This document shows positions 51,627 to 62,637 of a stretch of 64,000 bases of DNA, piece after piece (positions within the stretch are counted from its first letter, which is position 1; each line of letters opens with the position of its first letter). The stretch spans positions 1 through 64,000 of the forward strand of contig JALJCO010001074.1 of assembly GCA_023101725.1 (NCBI GenBank), given 5' to 3'. The stretch is from Atherinomorus stipes. Its lineage: Eukaryota; Chordata; Actinopteri; Atheriniformes; Atherinidae. The notes beneath the pieces were generated by a model, which was given only the letters and a program-made list of their open reading frames with translations, had not been told where the DNA came from and did not search any database. The position numbers and the translations under genes are program-made.

Positions 51627-52465
51627 TTATCGGCAGAGCAGGTGCTGAACGCACGCTTTCGTCTGGTTTTGTCTGCCGCGGCTTCCGTAGTGTCGTGAAC
51701 TCTCATGGACGTGCATCGGGGAAGTACGATGTTCTACTGTTTAGGCTATAAAAATCTACTAAATGATTTGGTTTCTGGATGCTAGTTTTTGTGGACTTTT
51801 ATGGACCTTTTTGTTTCGAGCACCGGTGAGCTCCATTATTTAAAAGTCGGCGCATAGCGAAAACCTCCCCAGATTTCCGGCTGCATTTGAGATACAGCCA
51901 TGGAAAAAATGAAGAGACCACCCTTGTCATCAAAAATAATGGTTTGCCATCGAGTACCAACTGTGGTGTGACTCATGACGAAAAGAGACACAACAGAAAA
52001 TCTAGAATGCCTAAAAGCTGTTTTTGGCAGTATAATGCCATAGTTATTGATGTAAGAACTTAACCAAAATCACTGATCTAGAAAAGCATGGAAAATGGTG
52101 AGATATCAGTTCTTATTTAAACTCTTATCAGCTATTTTTGTTATTATTAAGTTTGCCCAGACAAATGTACTTTTAGTACCAGGCATTAAAACGACAGAGA
52201 AATATGACGAGGGACGTTGCTGACGTTGCGGTAAGGCGTGTTGTGTCACTTCCTGTTGCTCCTGTGTGTACCTCGCTTGTTTGAGCTCCGAAGGGCTAGC
52301 TCTCTCCTCTGCCCTTAGTTGCTTAATTTGCTTATTTTTCTTATACCATTCACCGTTTGGCCTTTCACAACGTATAACGCTTAAACACACTTCCTCACCA
52401 GTTCTCTGTTTTTGGGATTCTCTAGTTCTTGTTATCTGCTACGCCTGTTAGCTCTCTCTGCTAGC

Positions 52466-53480
52466 ATGGCTGCTAGCGCTTTTCCTCCGCTCTCTGCTCT
52501 TCCTCCCTCTGCCACTCTCTTTTCTTGCTCGGTGTGCTTCATGTTTAGCTACACCTCTGCCTCCTTTAGTGATAATGGTACGTGTAACAAATGTAGCTTG
52601 TTTGTAGCTTTGGAGGCGAGGCTCGGCGAATTAGAAGCTCGGCTCCGCTCCATGGAAAAGCCTCCAGTAGCTAGCCAGGGCCCTGCTTTAGCTTTAGGCG
52701 GAGCGGAGCCTCGTAGACAGGCTGACCCTAGTGGTTCCGCAGTTGGTTCCGAGCAGCCGGAACAGCAGGAGGGATGGGCGACGGTTGTGAGGAAACGTAG
52801 CTCTAAGGCTAAAGCTAAGCCCGCGGGTCACCACCAACCTGTCCACGTTTCTAACCGATACGCCCCACTCAAAGACATACCCTTTGAGCAACAAACCCTG
52901 GTTATTGGAGCTCCATAGTAGAAACGTGGCTTAGAGACACCAGCGACCGCAGTTAAATGTACCAGGAGCCAGAGCGGGCGACATTGAGTCTTATTTGAAA
53001 CTGCTGGCTAAGGATAAACGTAAATACCGTAACATTGTAATATGCCGGCGGTAACGACACCCGGCGCCAAGGAGGTCACAAGTTAATGTTGCTTGGTATG
53101 TGCTTTTGCTAAAACCATGTGGCTCCGTATTTTCTCTGGCCCCCTGCCAAATCTGACCAATGATGATTTAGCCGCATGTCGTATTTAATCGCTGGTTGTT
53201 AGGTGGTGTCCAGAAAACAACGTGGGCTTTGTAGAAATGGAAAACTTGGGGCAAACTGGTCTTATTAGGAGAGACGGCATCCATCCCCTTTGGCGGTCAG
53301 CTCTCTTTCTAGGATCTGGACGATTTTGTTAGTCAGTAAACCATGAAAGGGTTGAGACCAGGACGCAGAGTTGTAGTCTTACACACCTCTCTGCAGTTTC
53401 CCACCTGCCGCCCTCCCACACCCCCATAGTGACTGTGTCTGTCCCCCGGGCCCTTAGAATAAAACAAAAACACTCTAAGG
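52466..53480 (+). pseudogene. L2 LINE ORF1: zinc-motif, coiled coil, SGNH-esterase-like
   Basis: From the ATG at 52466: a CSVC...CNKC pair, a short coiled coil (LEARLGELEARLRSME), a polar basic linker (RKRSSKAKAKPAGHH) and VSNRYAPL. LVIG then begins the esterase block I, where the usual GDS is lost by a 1-base deletion at about 52911. In other frames TPGARAGDIESYLKLLAKDK-like residues, FSGPLPNLTNDDLAA and LIRRDGIHPLW (the D-x-x-H block) follow. Fish L2/CR1-type ORF1 proteins have this layout and are thought to chaperone the element RNA. I chose 52466 over the upstream in-frame ATG at 52412 because the conserved protein begins there. Confidence 0.75.
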
Positions 53481-53519
53481 TAAATCAAATAACCTAATAA
53501 AAATAAAAAATAAAATAAA

Positions 53520-56306
53520 AAAAGAAAAAAAAACTATTAAATGTGGATTATTAAATATCAGTCCCTTTCTTAAAATCTCTGTTGTTATGTCTGTTGGCGT
53601 CATCATGTTGATTTATTTTGTCTCAAGAAATGGCTGCAGCAGGATGATCATGTTACTATTAATGATCTCTCACCAGATTCTTAAATTTTCGTGTTCCTAG
53701 AGCCGAGGCCGAGGAGGAGGTGTGGCTGCTATCTTTCAATAGGGCTATTTATTAATCCTAGACCAACGATTAGCCATATTCCTTTGAACACTTAATTCTA
53801 GCCTTTCTCATCCTACTGGAAATAGAGAAACCACTTTTGTTAGCTGTAGTGTTCGTCCACTGGACCTTACTAGGTTTCTGACTGAATTTTCGATTCTTTC
53901 AGATTTAGTGTTGAATATGATAAAGTTGTCGTTTTGGGCGACTTATGTTCATGTTGACGATAAAACGAAGCTTAAATATTGCTTTTAAATCTATGCTAGA
54001 CTCAATCGGTTTTTCAAAAATGTTCACGAACCCCTCTTCTCATATCTACTCTGGTCTTGTCCTGACGTTGGTATTGAAGTGAGGAACTGAAAGTTTTTCC
54101 CCATACTGTTCTGTCTGTCATCTTAATAACTTTTGGTTTCTTTACTTGACTACACGATGGCTGAGAATAATTCCATTACAGTAGATGTTTATCAGATAGT
54201 GCGTTCCAAGTTTAAAGAATCTATTTCTCACTATTTCCTACAATGCCAGATGTTAACGTCAAGAAAGCATCTATTCAAGCTTTACTCCAGTTCAGATTGA
54301 TCGTTGTGATAAAATAGCAGTTTCAACACACACAGTACTAGATAATGTGGCTCCGTTAAAAAAGAAGATCATCGGTCAGAAGAAGGAAGCTCCTTGGTTT
54401 AATTCCAGCTACGAGCTTTAAAAAGAATCTAGAGTTATGAGAGGAAATGGGCGCATTGGTTAGAGGAGTCTCGTTAATTTGGAAAGAGAGTCTAATTGTT
54501 TATAAAAACTTATGTAAGATAGAACAGCTTACTATTCATCATTGATAGAGGAAAATAGGAATAATCCCAGGTTCCTTTTCAGCACTGTAGCAGGCTGACG
54601 AAGAGCCGTAGTGCTGTTGAGCCATGCATTCCCCCGACTCTCAGTGTGACTATTTCATGAGTTTCTTTACAAAAAAATTGTTTCTATTAGAGAGAAAATC
54701 CATGCATCCTCCCAGTACTACGACATCTTCCCCAGCAGGTTTAGAGAAGTGTAGATGCTGAATTATGTCTGGATCATTTCTGTCCTATACAGATATCTGA
54801 GTTAACCAAACTAATAGTGGCATCCAAACCTTCTACCTGCATTCTGGTCCCATCCCAACAAGGCTAAAGGAAGTCTTTCCTTTGATTAACATTACCTACT
54901 AGACTGATGAATTCATCACTATTGGAGGATATGTACCTCAGTCCTTTAAGACTGCAGTAATAAAACCTTTACTTAAAAACCTACTCTTGACTCAGGAGAA
55001 TTAGCTAATTATGACCGATATCCACCTCCCCTTTATGTCTAAAATTCTTGAGAAAACAGTTCAGCTCAACTTTGTGCCCATCTGAGCAGAAATAATCTGT
55101 TTGAAAAGTTTCAGTCTGGTTAGAGCTCATCATAGCAAGAGACAGCACTGGTGAAGGTTACTAATGATCTTCTCATGGCTTCAGATAAAGGACTCCTGTC
55201 CATACTTGTCCTGTTAGATCTCAGTGCTGCATTCGACACCATTGATCACAACATTCTGCTAAGAGACTTGAACATGTTATTGGAATTAGAGGACTGCATT
55301 AGATTGGTTCAAGTCATACTTATCTGATAGATTTCAGTTTGTTAATGTCAACAACGAGTCTTCATCACACACCAGAGTAACTCATGGAGTTCCTAGGGTT
55401 CTGTGCTCGGACCATCTCTTCACATTATATATGCTTCCTTTGGGTAATATCATAGAAAAGGCATAAATTTTCATTGTAGCAGACGACACTCAGATATACT
55501 TATCTATGAAGCCTGATGAAACCAATCAGTTTGTTAGATTACAAAGATGTCTTAGTGACATAAAGACCTGGATGACCCTGAACTTTCTGCTTCTAAATTC
55601 AGAAAGACCGAGGTTATAGTCCTTGGACCCGAAAAACTCAGGACTAAATTATCTAGCTTTATAGTTGATCTGGATGGCATTAATTTGGCTTCCAGCACCA
55701 CAGTGAAGAATCTTGGAGTCATTTTTGACCAGGATTTGTCTTTCAACTCCCATATAAAACAGGTTTCTAGAACCGCCTTCTTTCACCTACGTAATATTGC
55801 TAAAATTAGGACATCCTATCTCAGGACGATGCAGAAAAACTAGTCCATGCTTTTGTTACTTCCAGATTGGATTACTGTAATTCCTATTATTGGGCTGCCC
55901 CAAATATGCCTTGAAAAGTCTCCAGCTGATCCAGAATGCTGCAGCTAGGGTTCTGACTAGAACCAGCAGGAGAGATCATATTTCTCCAGTTCTAGCTTCT
56001 CTTCATTGGCTCCCTGTTAAATCCAGGATAGAATTTAAAATTCTTCTTCTCACATATAAAGCTCTCCATGACCAAGCTCCATTATATATTAGAGATCTCA
56101 TAGTTCCATATATTCCAAGCAGGGCACTTCGCTCTCAGACTGCAGGCCTTTTGGTAGTTCCAAGGGTCTCTAAGAGTAGAATGGGAGGCAGAGCGTTTGG
56201 CTATCAAGCCCCCCTATTATGGAATAGTTCCACTTCAGGTTCGGGAGGCAGACACCCCTCTTCCTTTAAGATCAGGCTTGAAACCTTCCTTTTGATAAAT
56301 CTTTAG
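53520..56306 (+). pseudogene. L2 LINE ORF2, broken by many small deletions
   Basis: It aligns to copy 1 (17911-20196) from 54108 onward. Examples of 1-2-base losses are in the word matching gtgccgttaccaag, in ctatttcatcac, in gtcacagaaag and in the motif B region (ccccagggttct is cctagggttct). Motif A (FDTIDH) and the YADD region (now gtagcagacgac) are still visible. The final piece, 55890-56306, is an intact frame with [16 protein letters not shown], showing the correct C-terminus that copy 1 lost. Confidence 0.88.
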
Positions 56307-56918
56307 TTAGGGATGGCTAGCCTTCCCGTTGCTGCTATAGGTTTGCTGCTGCGGGACATCCATGATGCACTGGGCTCTTTCTCTCCCACCATCTCTGTCT
56401 CTCCATGTAGAAACCTGTGACAGTATTGCATCATTAACTGTGTTCTCCTCTCTCAGCAGATCTGGCTGGATAACGTTGCAGTGTTTGTTGGTCTCCCTTT
56501 CTGTCTTCTCCGCCCCAGCCGGTCGAGGCAGATGGCCGCCCTACCTGAGCCGGGTTCTGCCGGAGGTTTTTCCTCCCTGTTAAAAGGGTGTTTTCCTTCC
56601 CACTGTCGCCACCCCTCCGTGCTTGCTCAGGATGGGGGATTGGACCGGGTCAAGTCAAGATTCGATCCAATCTGTTGGTTCCTTAACTAGGCTATTATGA
56701 ATCTGACCTGAATTTTTCTGTCTGTTTAAGCGCCCTGAGGTGACATTGTCATGAATGGACGCTATACAAATAAAGTTGAATTGAATTGATATGAAAAATC
56801 TAGGGTGGTCTCTTCCTTTTTTCCATGGCTGTATTAAAAAAGTGCTCAGAGTCTTACTCAGCATGACAGTGAGTAGAAGATGAAGGAACATCATTCTGTG
56901 GGTGTACTATTCCTTTAA

Positions 56919-57797
56919 AGGTGTTATAACCTGCTGTTTTACATACACAATCCTTCTTAAATTATCTTCAAATGAATTTTTAATTACAGTTGGGTGGGAG
57001 GAACATTTAATGAGCTCATTTTAACCTCTTTTTATCCCCAACTTTTGTTTGTCGCAAGAATACGCACGAGACTCAGACCTGTCTGTAAGCGCGTTCACGA
57101 GGCAAACGTCAAAGCTAAAACAAAGTTTTATCAGGACAGACCAAGTGAAGGAAATGATGTCCCAACAGAGTACGGTTGATAGAGAGGATCCGCAGAGTAA
57201 AAGGGCTGGACTCTGATGAATATAAGGAGTGGACGTCTGACTTAAAGTTTATCAAACAGTGTTAGCTTTTGTAACTACATTAGCAGCTTGTCCGTTAATC
57301 TACCATCATTTACTGGCCTCTTACACAAAAGATAATAAGTTACACAAGCAGCAACACTTACCGACTGCACATCCTCACTGATAAATAGAATCCACTCGTA
57401 CCTGGTCGTGCTGTCCCTTCTGTTACACTGAAAACTGATGAATTTCTGCCGAAGCAGCTCAGCACGGCAATTTTTTTTCCTCGTTGTCGTCGTCGTCCTC
57501 CTCTCTGACAAAGCTGATCCTTAAATGCTACTCTGCAGCAAGTAATCAGCTGATTTCAGGTGGCGCTAAAGAGGCTAGCTTAGCAGCTAGCAGCCTCTGT
57601 CGATCACGTCATTTGGAGAGAAAAAACAAAATGGCGTACTGTGGGGAGCGCGCTCTTGTGGCTGATTCTGGTGAGAAGAGAGAGCCCGCACTCAAAGACC
57701 AAGCCACTTTCACTCTCCGGAGTTTCTGGCACGTTTTAACTGAGGTCCTGTTCCAATACATGTTTTAACGTGAAAAAGTGGGATTGCTGGGTGATCA

Positions 57798-57871
<74 letters not shown>

Positions 57872-58193
57872 AGCATACACTCTGAGGTTTCTACTTATAG
57901 CCAACCCTATGTAAGTAATGGTCTCGCCCTGGCCACCCCAGTGAAAAAATTTTGGCTCCACCACTGATCAGAGGAAACAAGTATTAGTGAAACAGACATG
58001 ATGGAAAGCTGCAGATCAGATGTTGTGGAAAAGAATAGTTGGGAAACAGACTTTCCTCACCTGCCATCTTTGGTTTGGTTTTTAGAGGCTGAAATTAAAT
58101 AAAGATGAAGTTAATAAAAATAATCAGCAGCATTTCCTGGTGTGCATGATCTTTGTCGTCAGACATGAGAGTGATTTCAGTGAATCTTGCAGC
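56919..58193. other. No supported gene; contains an (AT)n array
   Basis: 57800-57872 is an AT microsatellite. Open frames around 57484-57768 and 56994-57179 have no recognised domain. No splice-supported exon is evident. Confidence 0.4.
57800..57872 (+). repeat. (AT)n microsatellite
   Basis: About 70 bp of AT repeats. Confidence 0.95.
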
Positions 58194-58239
58194 ATGAAGA
58201 CAAACATCCTCCTGTGGGTCCTCACCTGGTTCACGTCTG
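58194..58239 (+). pseudogene. Possible signal-peptide exon (phase 1)
   Basis: ATG at 58194 encodes MKTNILLWVLTWFTS and the first base of a further codon, directly followed by a GT donor (TCTG/gttgag). A short hydrophobic leader ending in phase 1 is the usual first exon of immunoglobulin-superfamily and other secreted or membrane proteins. No downstream exon was recognised up to 64000, so this is either an orphan fragment or chance. Treat as tentative. Confidence 0.22.
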
Positions 58240-58731
58240 GTTGAGTCTCAGCTCCTCTGTCTGTGTTGAAGCTGGTATTTGACATGTCCGTCCTCACATG
58301 AAGGAAGAGACTGACACCAGCTCTGCATCAAGCAGCTGACAGGACAAGTTTTTCTTGTCATTTGTTCCTGTTCAGTTAGTTCTTGTTAAGTACATAAGAA
58401 ACATAACATGGAAGAGAAATCTAACATTTTTTCTTTGTCATCTACTTTCATTTTAAGATGGGAATTGTGACGCTGTTGAAACAGTATAATGTGCACATAA
58501 ATCCTTTATGTCATGTGACTTTGTATATCGCATAAATTATTGTGGGTTGCCATGGCCAAAAATGCCAGGGCCCCTTTTTGGTCCCGGTCCAGCCTTGCCT
58601 TGGGGGCCGTAGCTCAGAAGGTTTGGGAACTCCTAGATGAGTTGAACTGGACCCGACCGACCCGCTGGAACTGTTTAATCCCTGTGCGCAGCTGTTGACC
58701 ACAACGCGCTCCATTGTGGAGCGAGCCATCG

Positions 58732-59151
58732 TTTTTTTTTTTTTTTTTTACAGAACTTTATTGAAAAGTTGCAAATCACAGACCATTGACCATGAATATC
58801 ATAAATAAGCCGGCATCTCCAAAATAAGAGTTAAATGATAAAATACAGTATGAGACTTAAGTGAATAAAGTGCATAAATCAGTATAGCTAGTTAATATGA
58901 CATACTTTAAATCAAATAAATAAAAGAGGAAAAGAAAAGGGGCAGGAAATATTACATTTCTCCAAATATTTCTTGAATTATGTTAACAGTGTGTATACAT
59001 TTCTTATTGTCAATTCTTTTGATACAATTAACGTAATTCTTGAAATCAATTTCAAAAACAGGAAAGAAAGGTCGACCTTTGGAAAATTTGGTTTTGTGTA
59101 TGTGGAATTTTGCAATTAGAATAATCAAATTAACTAAGTGTTGCATTTTCC
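58732..59151 (-). mobile_element. 5'-truncated L1-type LINE tail with 15-bp target duplication
   Basis: The insert is flanked by TGGAGCGAGCCATCG (58717-58731 and 59152-59166). On the minus strand it runs from about 59151 and ends ...CAATAAAGTTCTGTAAAA with a poly-A tail at 58750-58732. The reading frame 59149-58952 includes LVNLIILIAKFHIHKTKFSK and NYVNCIKRI, resembling the C-terminal end of L1/Tx1-clade ORF2 (the AKFxIHK phrase). It is a dead 420-bp copy. Confidence 0.82.
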
Positions 59152-59166
59152 TGGAGCGAGCCATCG

Positions 59167-61103
59167 ATGTTGGATGAATGAAGTCCCTCTGACGTCATTC
59201 ACCGCTGCAGCAACGTGCTGTCACTTCTGTAACAGAAGTTCAGATAAACAGAAGTTCTGGTTATCTGGGATTCCACTGTGAAGTTCAAATATAATGCTTT
59301 TACGAGCCTCCACCTTACAACAAACGCCTCGACTTCATTCTCCATGAAATTGCGTTTTCTTGTCTTCTGAATCTCCACAATTCAGCTTTAAATGCTTCAG
59401 ACCTGGTGGCTCATTTATATGCATTAATATCCATAAGTGCTTTACATTCACCATTTATGGTAGAATGTGGGTGTGTAGGGGCGGGATACATGAGCCAAAT
59501 TCACCTGCGCAAACTTCCAAGTGTTTCTGTCTGTCTTTATATGTACTTTGACAACAGAGTTAAGCTAGGTACACACTACAGGATTCCTGAGACCTTCATA
59601 GATGTAGAGACCACACACTTGATGATTACAAAAGACAAATCACGACAAGATGGCCTCCTCTGATCATATAGTGTGGGGTGTACACAGAACACCCCACACT
59701 AACTGATACGTCAGCAGAGAATCGGCTCCTTCACTGTCACAGGGCTCTCAAGTTTTCAAGTGTGCTTGGAGTGAGATTGACACTGAGGTGGGGCAGGGGT
59801 CATTGCTGGGTGGGAGGCGGCGGCGGGAGGGGGGTATTAGATTAGACTACAAAATTATTTCAAACAGCTTTGGTATTTCATATTAATGTTCACAGAGACC
59901 TGGACAGAATATTTGGCTGCCTCAACAAAGTAACACAAAATGCGTTGTAACCCATTAACTCCTAAGTTATTCCATTCAGATAAATATGAAGCAGAACTGT
60001 TGGTTATGCCGACATACAGGCAACATTTTTACAAGTCCTCTTTCTATTTTTTTTAAATTTGGATTTGTTTTATTCAAAGACACTTACAATACAAGGAGTC
60101 AGCGGCCTGAGTCCTGAGCCATTTATGGCTCCTTGTTGCTCTTTTTCACCAATGAGATGCTGCGCTCTGAGGAGATGTCTGCACTAAACCGTTTGGCGGA
60201 TGAACACCTGGCACGGTACCTCCGGTACCATGAAAATATAGGTACCAACAGTAATACTGGTACCGACTTGGTACTGAAGTACAGAGTACCATGACAACAC
60301 CCTTTCTCTGCTGTCAAACTCACCTGCTGTCCCTCTTTCGGGGGGGTTGCCCCGACATCATCCACCTGCTCGGGTGAACAGCAGTGGCATAACGGCAGAG
60401 GGATGAATAAATGGCGTGAGCGGCAGAGGTAGGAATAGCGGGGGATCAGCACCATGGAGCGCAGAAAGTTAGACTCGGTTCGGCAGGTTAGAAGTTGACT
60501 GGCTTCATGAGATCAACAACGTGGTCTCCTGTTCCATCATCCAGCCTGATGGCTGCTCTCTGTGTGGGCGCAGACGTCCCGCTCCGCTCACGTATGTGGC
60601 TCTGGTTTCGCTGGAATCTGGGTCGCCAAAATACCTCAAGAAAAGACTGAACGTGACCTGTGCGTGCCAGTATGCACGTGCTCTCCTGCTCTCGCTTGCT
60701 CAAAGGCCGGAGGAGAGAACAGCAGTACTGTGCAACGGTATGACCGTCTGGTTTGACTTTTTTTTTTTAACATCTTAGGGTCATAGGAGACTGTGGCAGG
60801 TCCGAATGAGACTGTCACAGTCTAATTAATGGGAAACGCTGTAGTCTATGGTTTAGCTTCCCTTCATATCTATTTATGTTAGATCTGGTTAAAGGAATGT
60901 AACGGTATTCTAACAGCCCCAGGAACTGCCTGGACAAAAGACAGAAACTTTCTGTGGATGCCAAAATTAAAATGTCACCATTTGTATCCATTAAGTGAAC
61001 AATGGCCCAAACAATTTTCACCATAGTATAATGATTTTCTCTTACGTAGAATATATCTATTATTCGAAATAATCATATTATGTGGAGTGAAATTATGTTG
61101 GTA
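59167..61103. other. No recognisable gene
   Basis: Several short frames have no domain. A cluster of GGTACC/GTACCG words at 60215-60300 resembles hAT subterminal repeats, but no boundaries were found. Confidence 0.4.
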
Positions 61104-62572
61104 CAAGTGGGGCAAAAAAGTCTTTGGTCAGCCACCAATTGTACAAGTTCTCCCACTTACAAAGATGAGAGAGGCCTGTAATTGTCATCATAGGTATATC
61201 TCAACTGTGAGAGACAGAATGAGAAAAAAAAATCCAGAAAATCACATTGTCTGATTTTTAAAGAATTTTTTTGCAGATTATGGTGGAAAATAAATATTTG
61301 GTCACCTACAAACAAGCAAGATTTCTTGCTCTCACAGAGCTGTAACTTCTTCTTTAAGAGGCTCCTCTGTCCTCCACTCATTACCTGTATTAATTGCACC
61401 TGTTTGAACTCATTATCAGTATAAAAGACACCTGTCCACAACCTCAAACAGTCCCACTCCAAACTCCACTATGGCCAAGACCAGAGAGCTGTCAAAGGAC
61501 ACCAGAAACAAAATTGTAGACCTGCACCAGGCTGGGAAGACTGAATCTGCAATAGGTAAGCAGCTTGGTGTGAAGAAATCAACTGTGGGAGCAATTATTA
61601 GAAAATGGAAAACGTACAAGGCCACTGAGAATCTCCCTTCGATCTGGGGCTCCACGCAAGATCTCCCCCCGTGGGGTCAATATGATCACAAGAAGGGTGA
61701 GCAAAAATCCCAGAACCACACGGGGGGACCTAGTGAATGACCTGCAGAGAGCTGGGACCAAAGTAACAAAGGCTACTCTCAGTAACACAACGCCGCCAGG
61801 GACTCAAATCTTGCAGTGCCAGACGTGCCCCCCCCCCCCTGCTTAAGCCAGGGACTCAGATCCTGCAGTGGCAGACGTGTCCCCCTGCTTAAGCCAGTAC
61901 ACATCCAGGCCCGTCTGAAGTTTGCTAGAGAGCATTTGGATGATCCAGAAGAGGACTGGGAGAGTGTAATATGGTCAGATGAAACCAAAATAGAACTTTT
62001 TGGTAGAAACGTAACTTCTTGTGTTTGGAGAAGAAAGAATGCTGAATTGCATCCAAAGAACACCATACCTACTGTGAAGCATGGGGGTGGAAACATCATG
62101 CTTTGGGGCTGTTTTTCTGCAAGGGGACCAGGACGACTGATCCGTGTAAAGGAAAGAATGAATGGGGCGATGTATGGTGAGATTTTGAGTGAAAACCTCC
62201 TTCCATCAGCAAGGGCATTGAAGATGAAACGTGGCTGGGTCTTTCAGCATGACAATGATCCCAAACACACTGCCCAGCAACAAAGGAGTGGCTTCGTAAG
62301 AAGCATTTCAAGGTCCTGGAGTGGCCTAGTCAGTCTCCAGATCTCACCCCCATAGAAAATCTTTGGAGGGAGTTGAAAGTCCGTGTTCCCCAACGAGAGC
62401 CCCAAAACATCACTGCTCTAGAGCAGATCTGCATGGAAGGATGTGCCAAAATACCAGCAACAGTGTGTGAAAACCTTGTTAAGACTTACAGAAAACGTTT
62501 GACCTCTGTCATTGCCAACAAAGGGTATATAACAAAGTATTGAGGTGAACTTTTGTTATTGACCAAATACTG
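61104..62572 (+). mobile_element. Tc1-like transposon, 3' end truncated
   Basis: The left end begins CAAGTGGGGCAAAAAAGT after TA, with a long subterminal arm running to about 61300. The transposase region follows. The right side breaks off at about 62572 in the phrase attgaccaaatact, so the right inverted repeat is lost; adjacent DNA is the gypsy fragment. A small internal tandem duplication lies at about 61799-61895. Confidence 0.85.
61471..62543 (+). pseudogene. Tc1 transposase, frameshifted but with all catalytic blocks
   Basis: It starts [20 protein letters not shown] with the paired-like helix-turn-helix ([19 protein letters not shown]). Frame is lost at about 61650-61880, partly through a duplicated segment. 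It resumes with [20 protein letters not shown] and DETK (first Asp), [18 protein letters not shown], and [11 protein letters not shown] (second Asp). After another shift, [15 protein letters not shown] (Glu) follows, ending at the TGA at 62541. The three catalytic residues are present, unlike in the copy at 49130. Confidence 0.9.
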
Positions 62573-62637
62573 TATAACACTTTCCAATACATTAATACCT
62601 GTGTATTACTGACCCCATAACCCCATAATTGACCTTG

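Larger units (their letters stand above)
52208..56788 (+). mobile_element. L2-type LINE, copy 2, near full length
   Basis: A 5' UTR, ORF1 (from 52466), ORF2 (endonuclease remnants about 53520-54150, RT about 54150-56306) and the same 3' UTR and (TTGAA) tail as copy 1. A short direct repeat ATATGA is at 52202-52207 and 56789-56794. Its ORF2 differs from copy 1 mainly by many 1-2-base deletions, while the last ~900 bp is almost identical. Confidence 0.92.
51895..56831. mobile_element. Tc1-type MITE carrying an inserted L2 LINE
   Basis: CAGCCATGGAAAAAATGAAG and GAGACCACCCT at the left mirror AGGGTGGTCTC and TTCCATGGCTG at the right, flanked by TA (51893-51894, 56832-56833). Its own sequence is 51895-52207 and about 56795-56831, so it was a small non-autonomous element of ~350 bp. 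It is inserted in a TTAA-type element and itself contains an L2 LINE. Confidence 0.88.
51627..56914 (+). mobile_element. TTAA-type foldback element, partial, host of a nested insertion
   Basis: 51627-51894 and 56834-56914 together match the right half of the 7179-8049 element: gtctgccgcggcttccg, ggacttttatggacc and ccggctgcatttga, then after the insertion aaaaagtgctc and CTATTCCT/TTAA at 56907-56918. The left half is missing. The interruption is a TA-flanked element at 51895-56831. Confidence 0.82.

Noticed and set aside
57484..57768. 94-codon frame upstream of an AT microsatellite
   Set aside because: No domain, no splice support, and low-complexity CGTCGTCGTC at the start.
60123..60818. 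Cluster of short frames on both strands
   Set aside because: No recognisable motif; sequence is GTACC-rich like hAT subterminal repeats.
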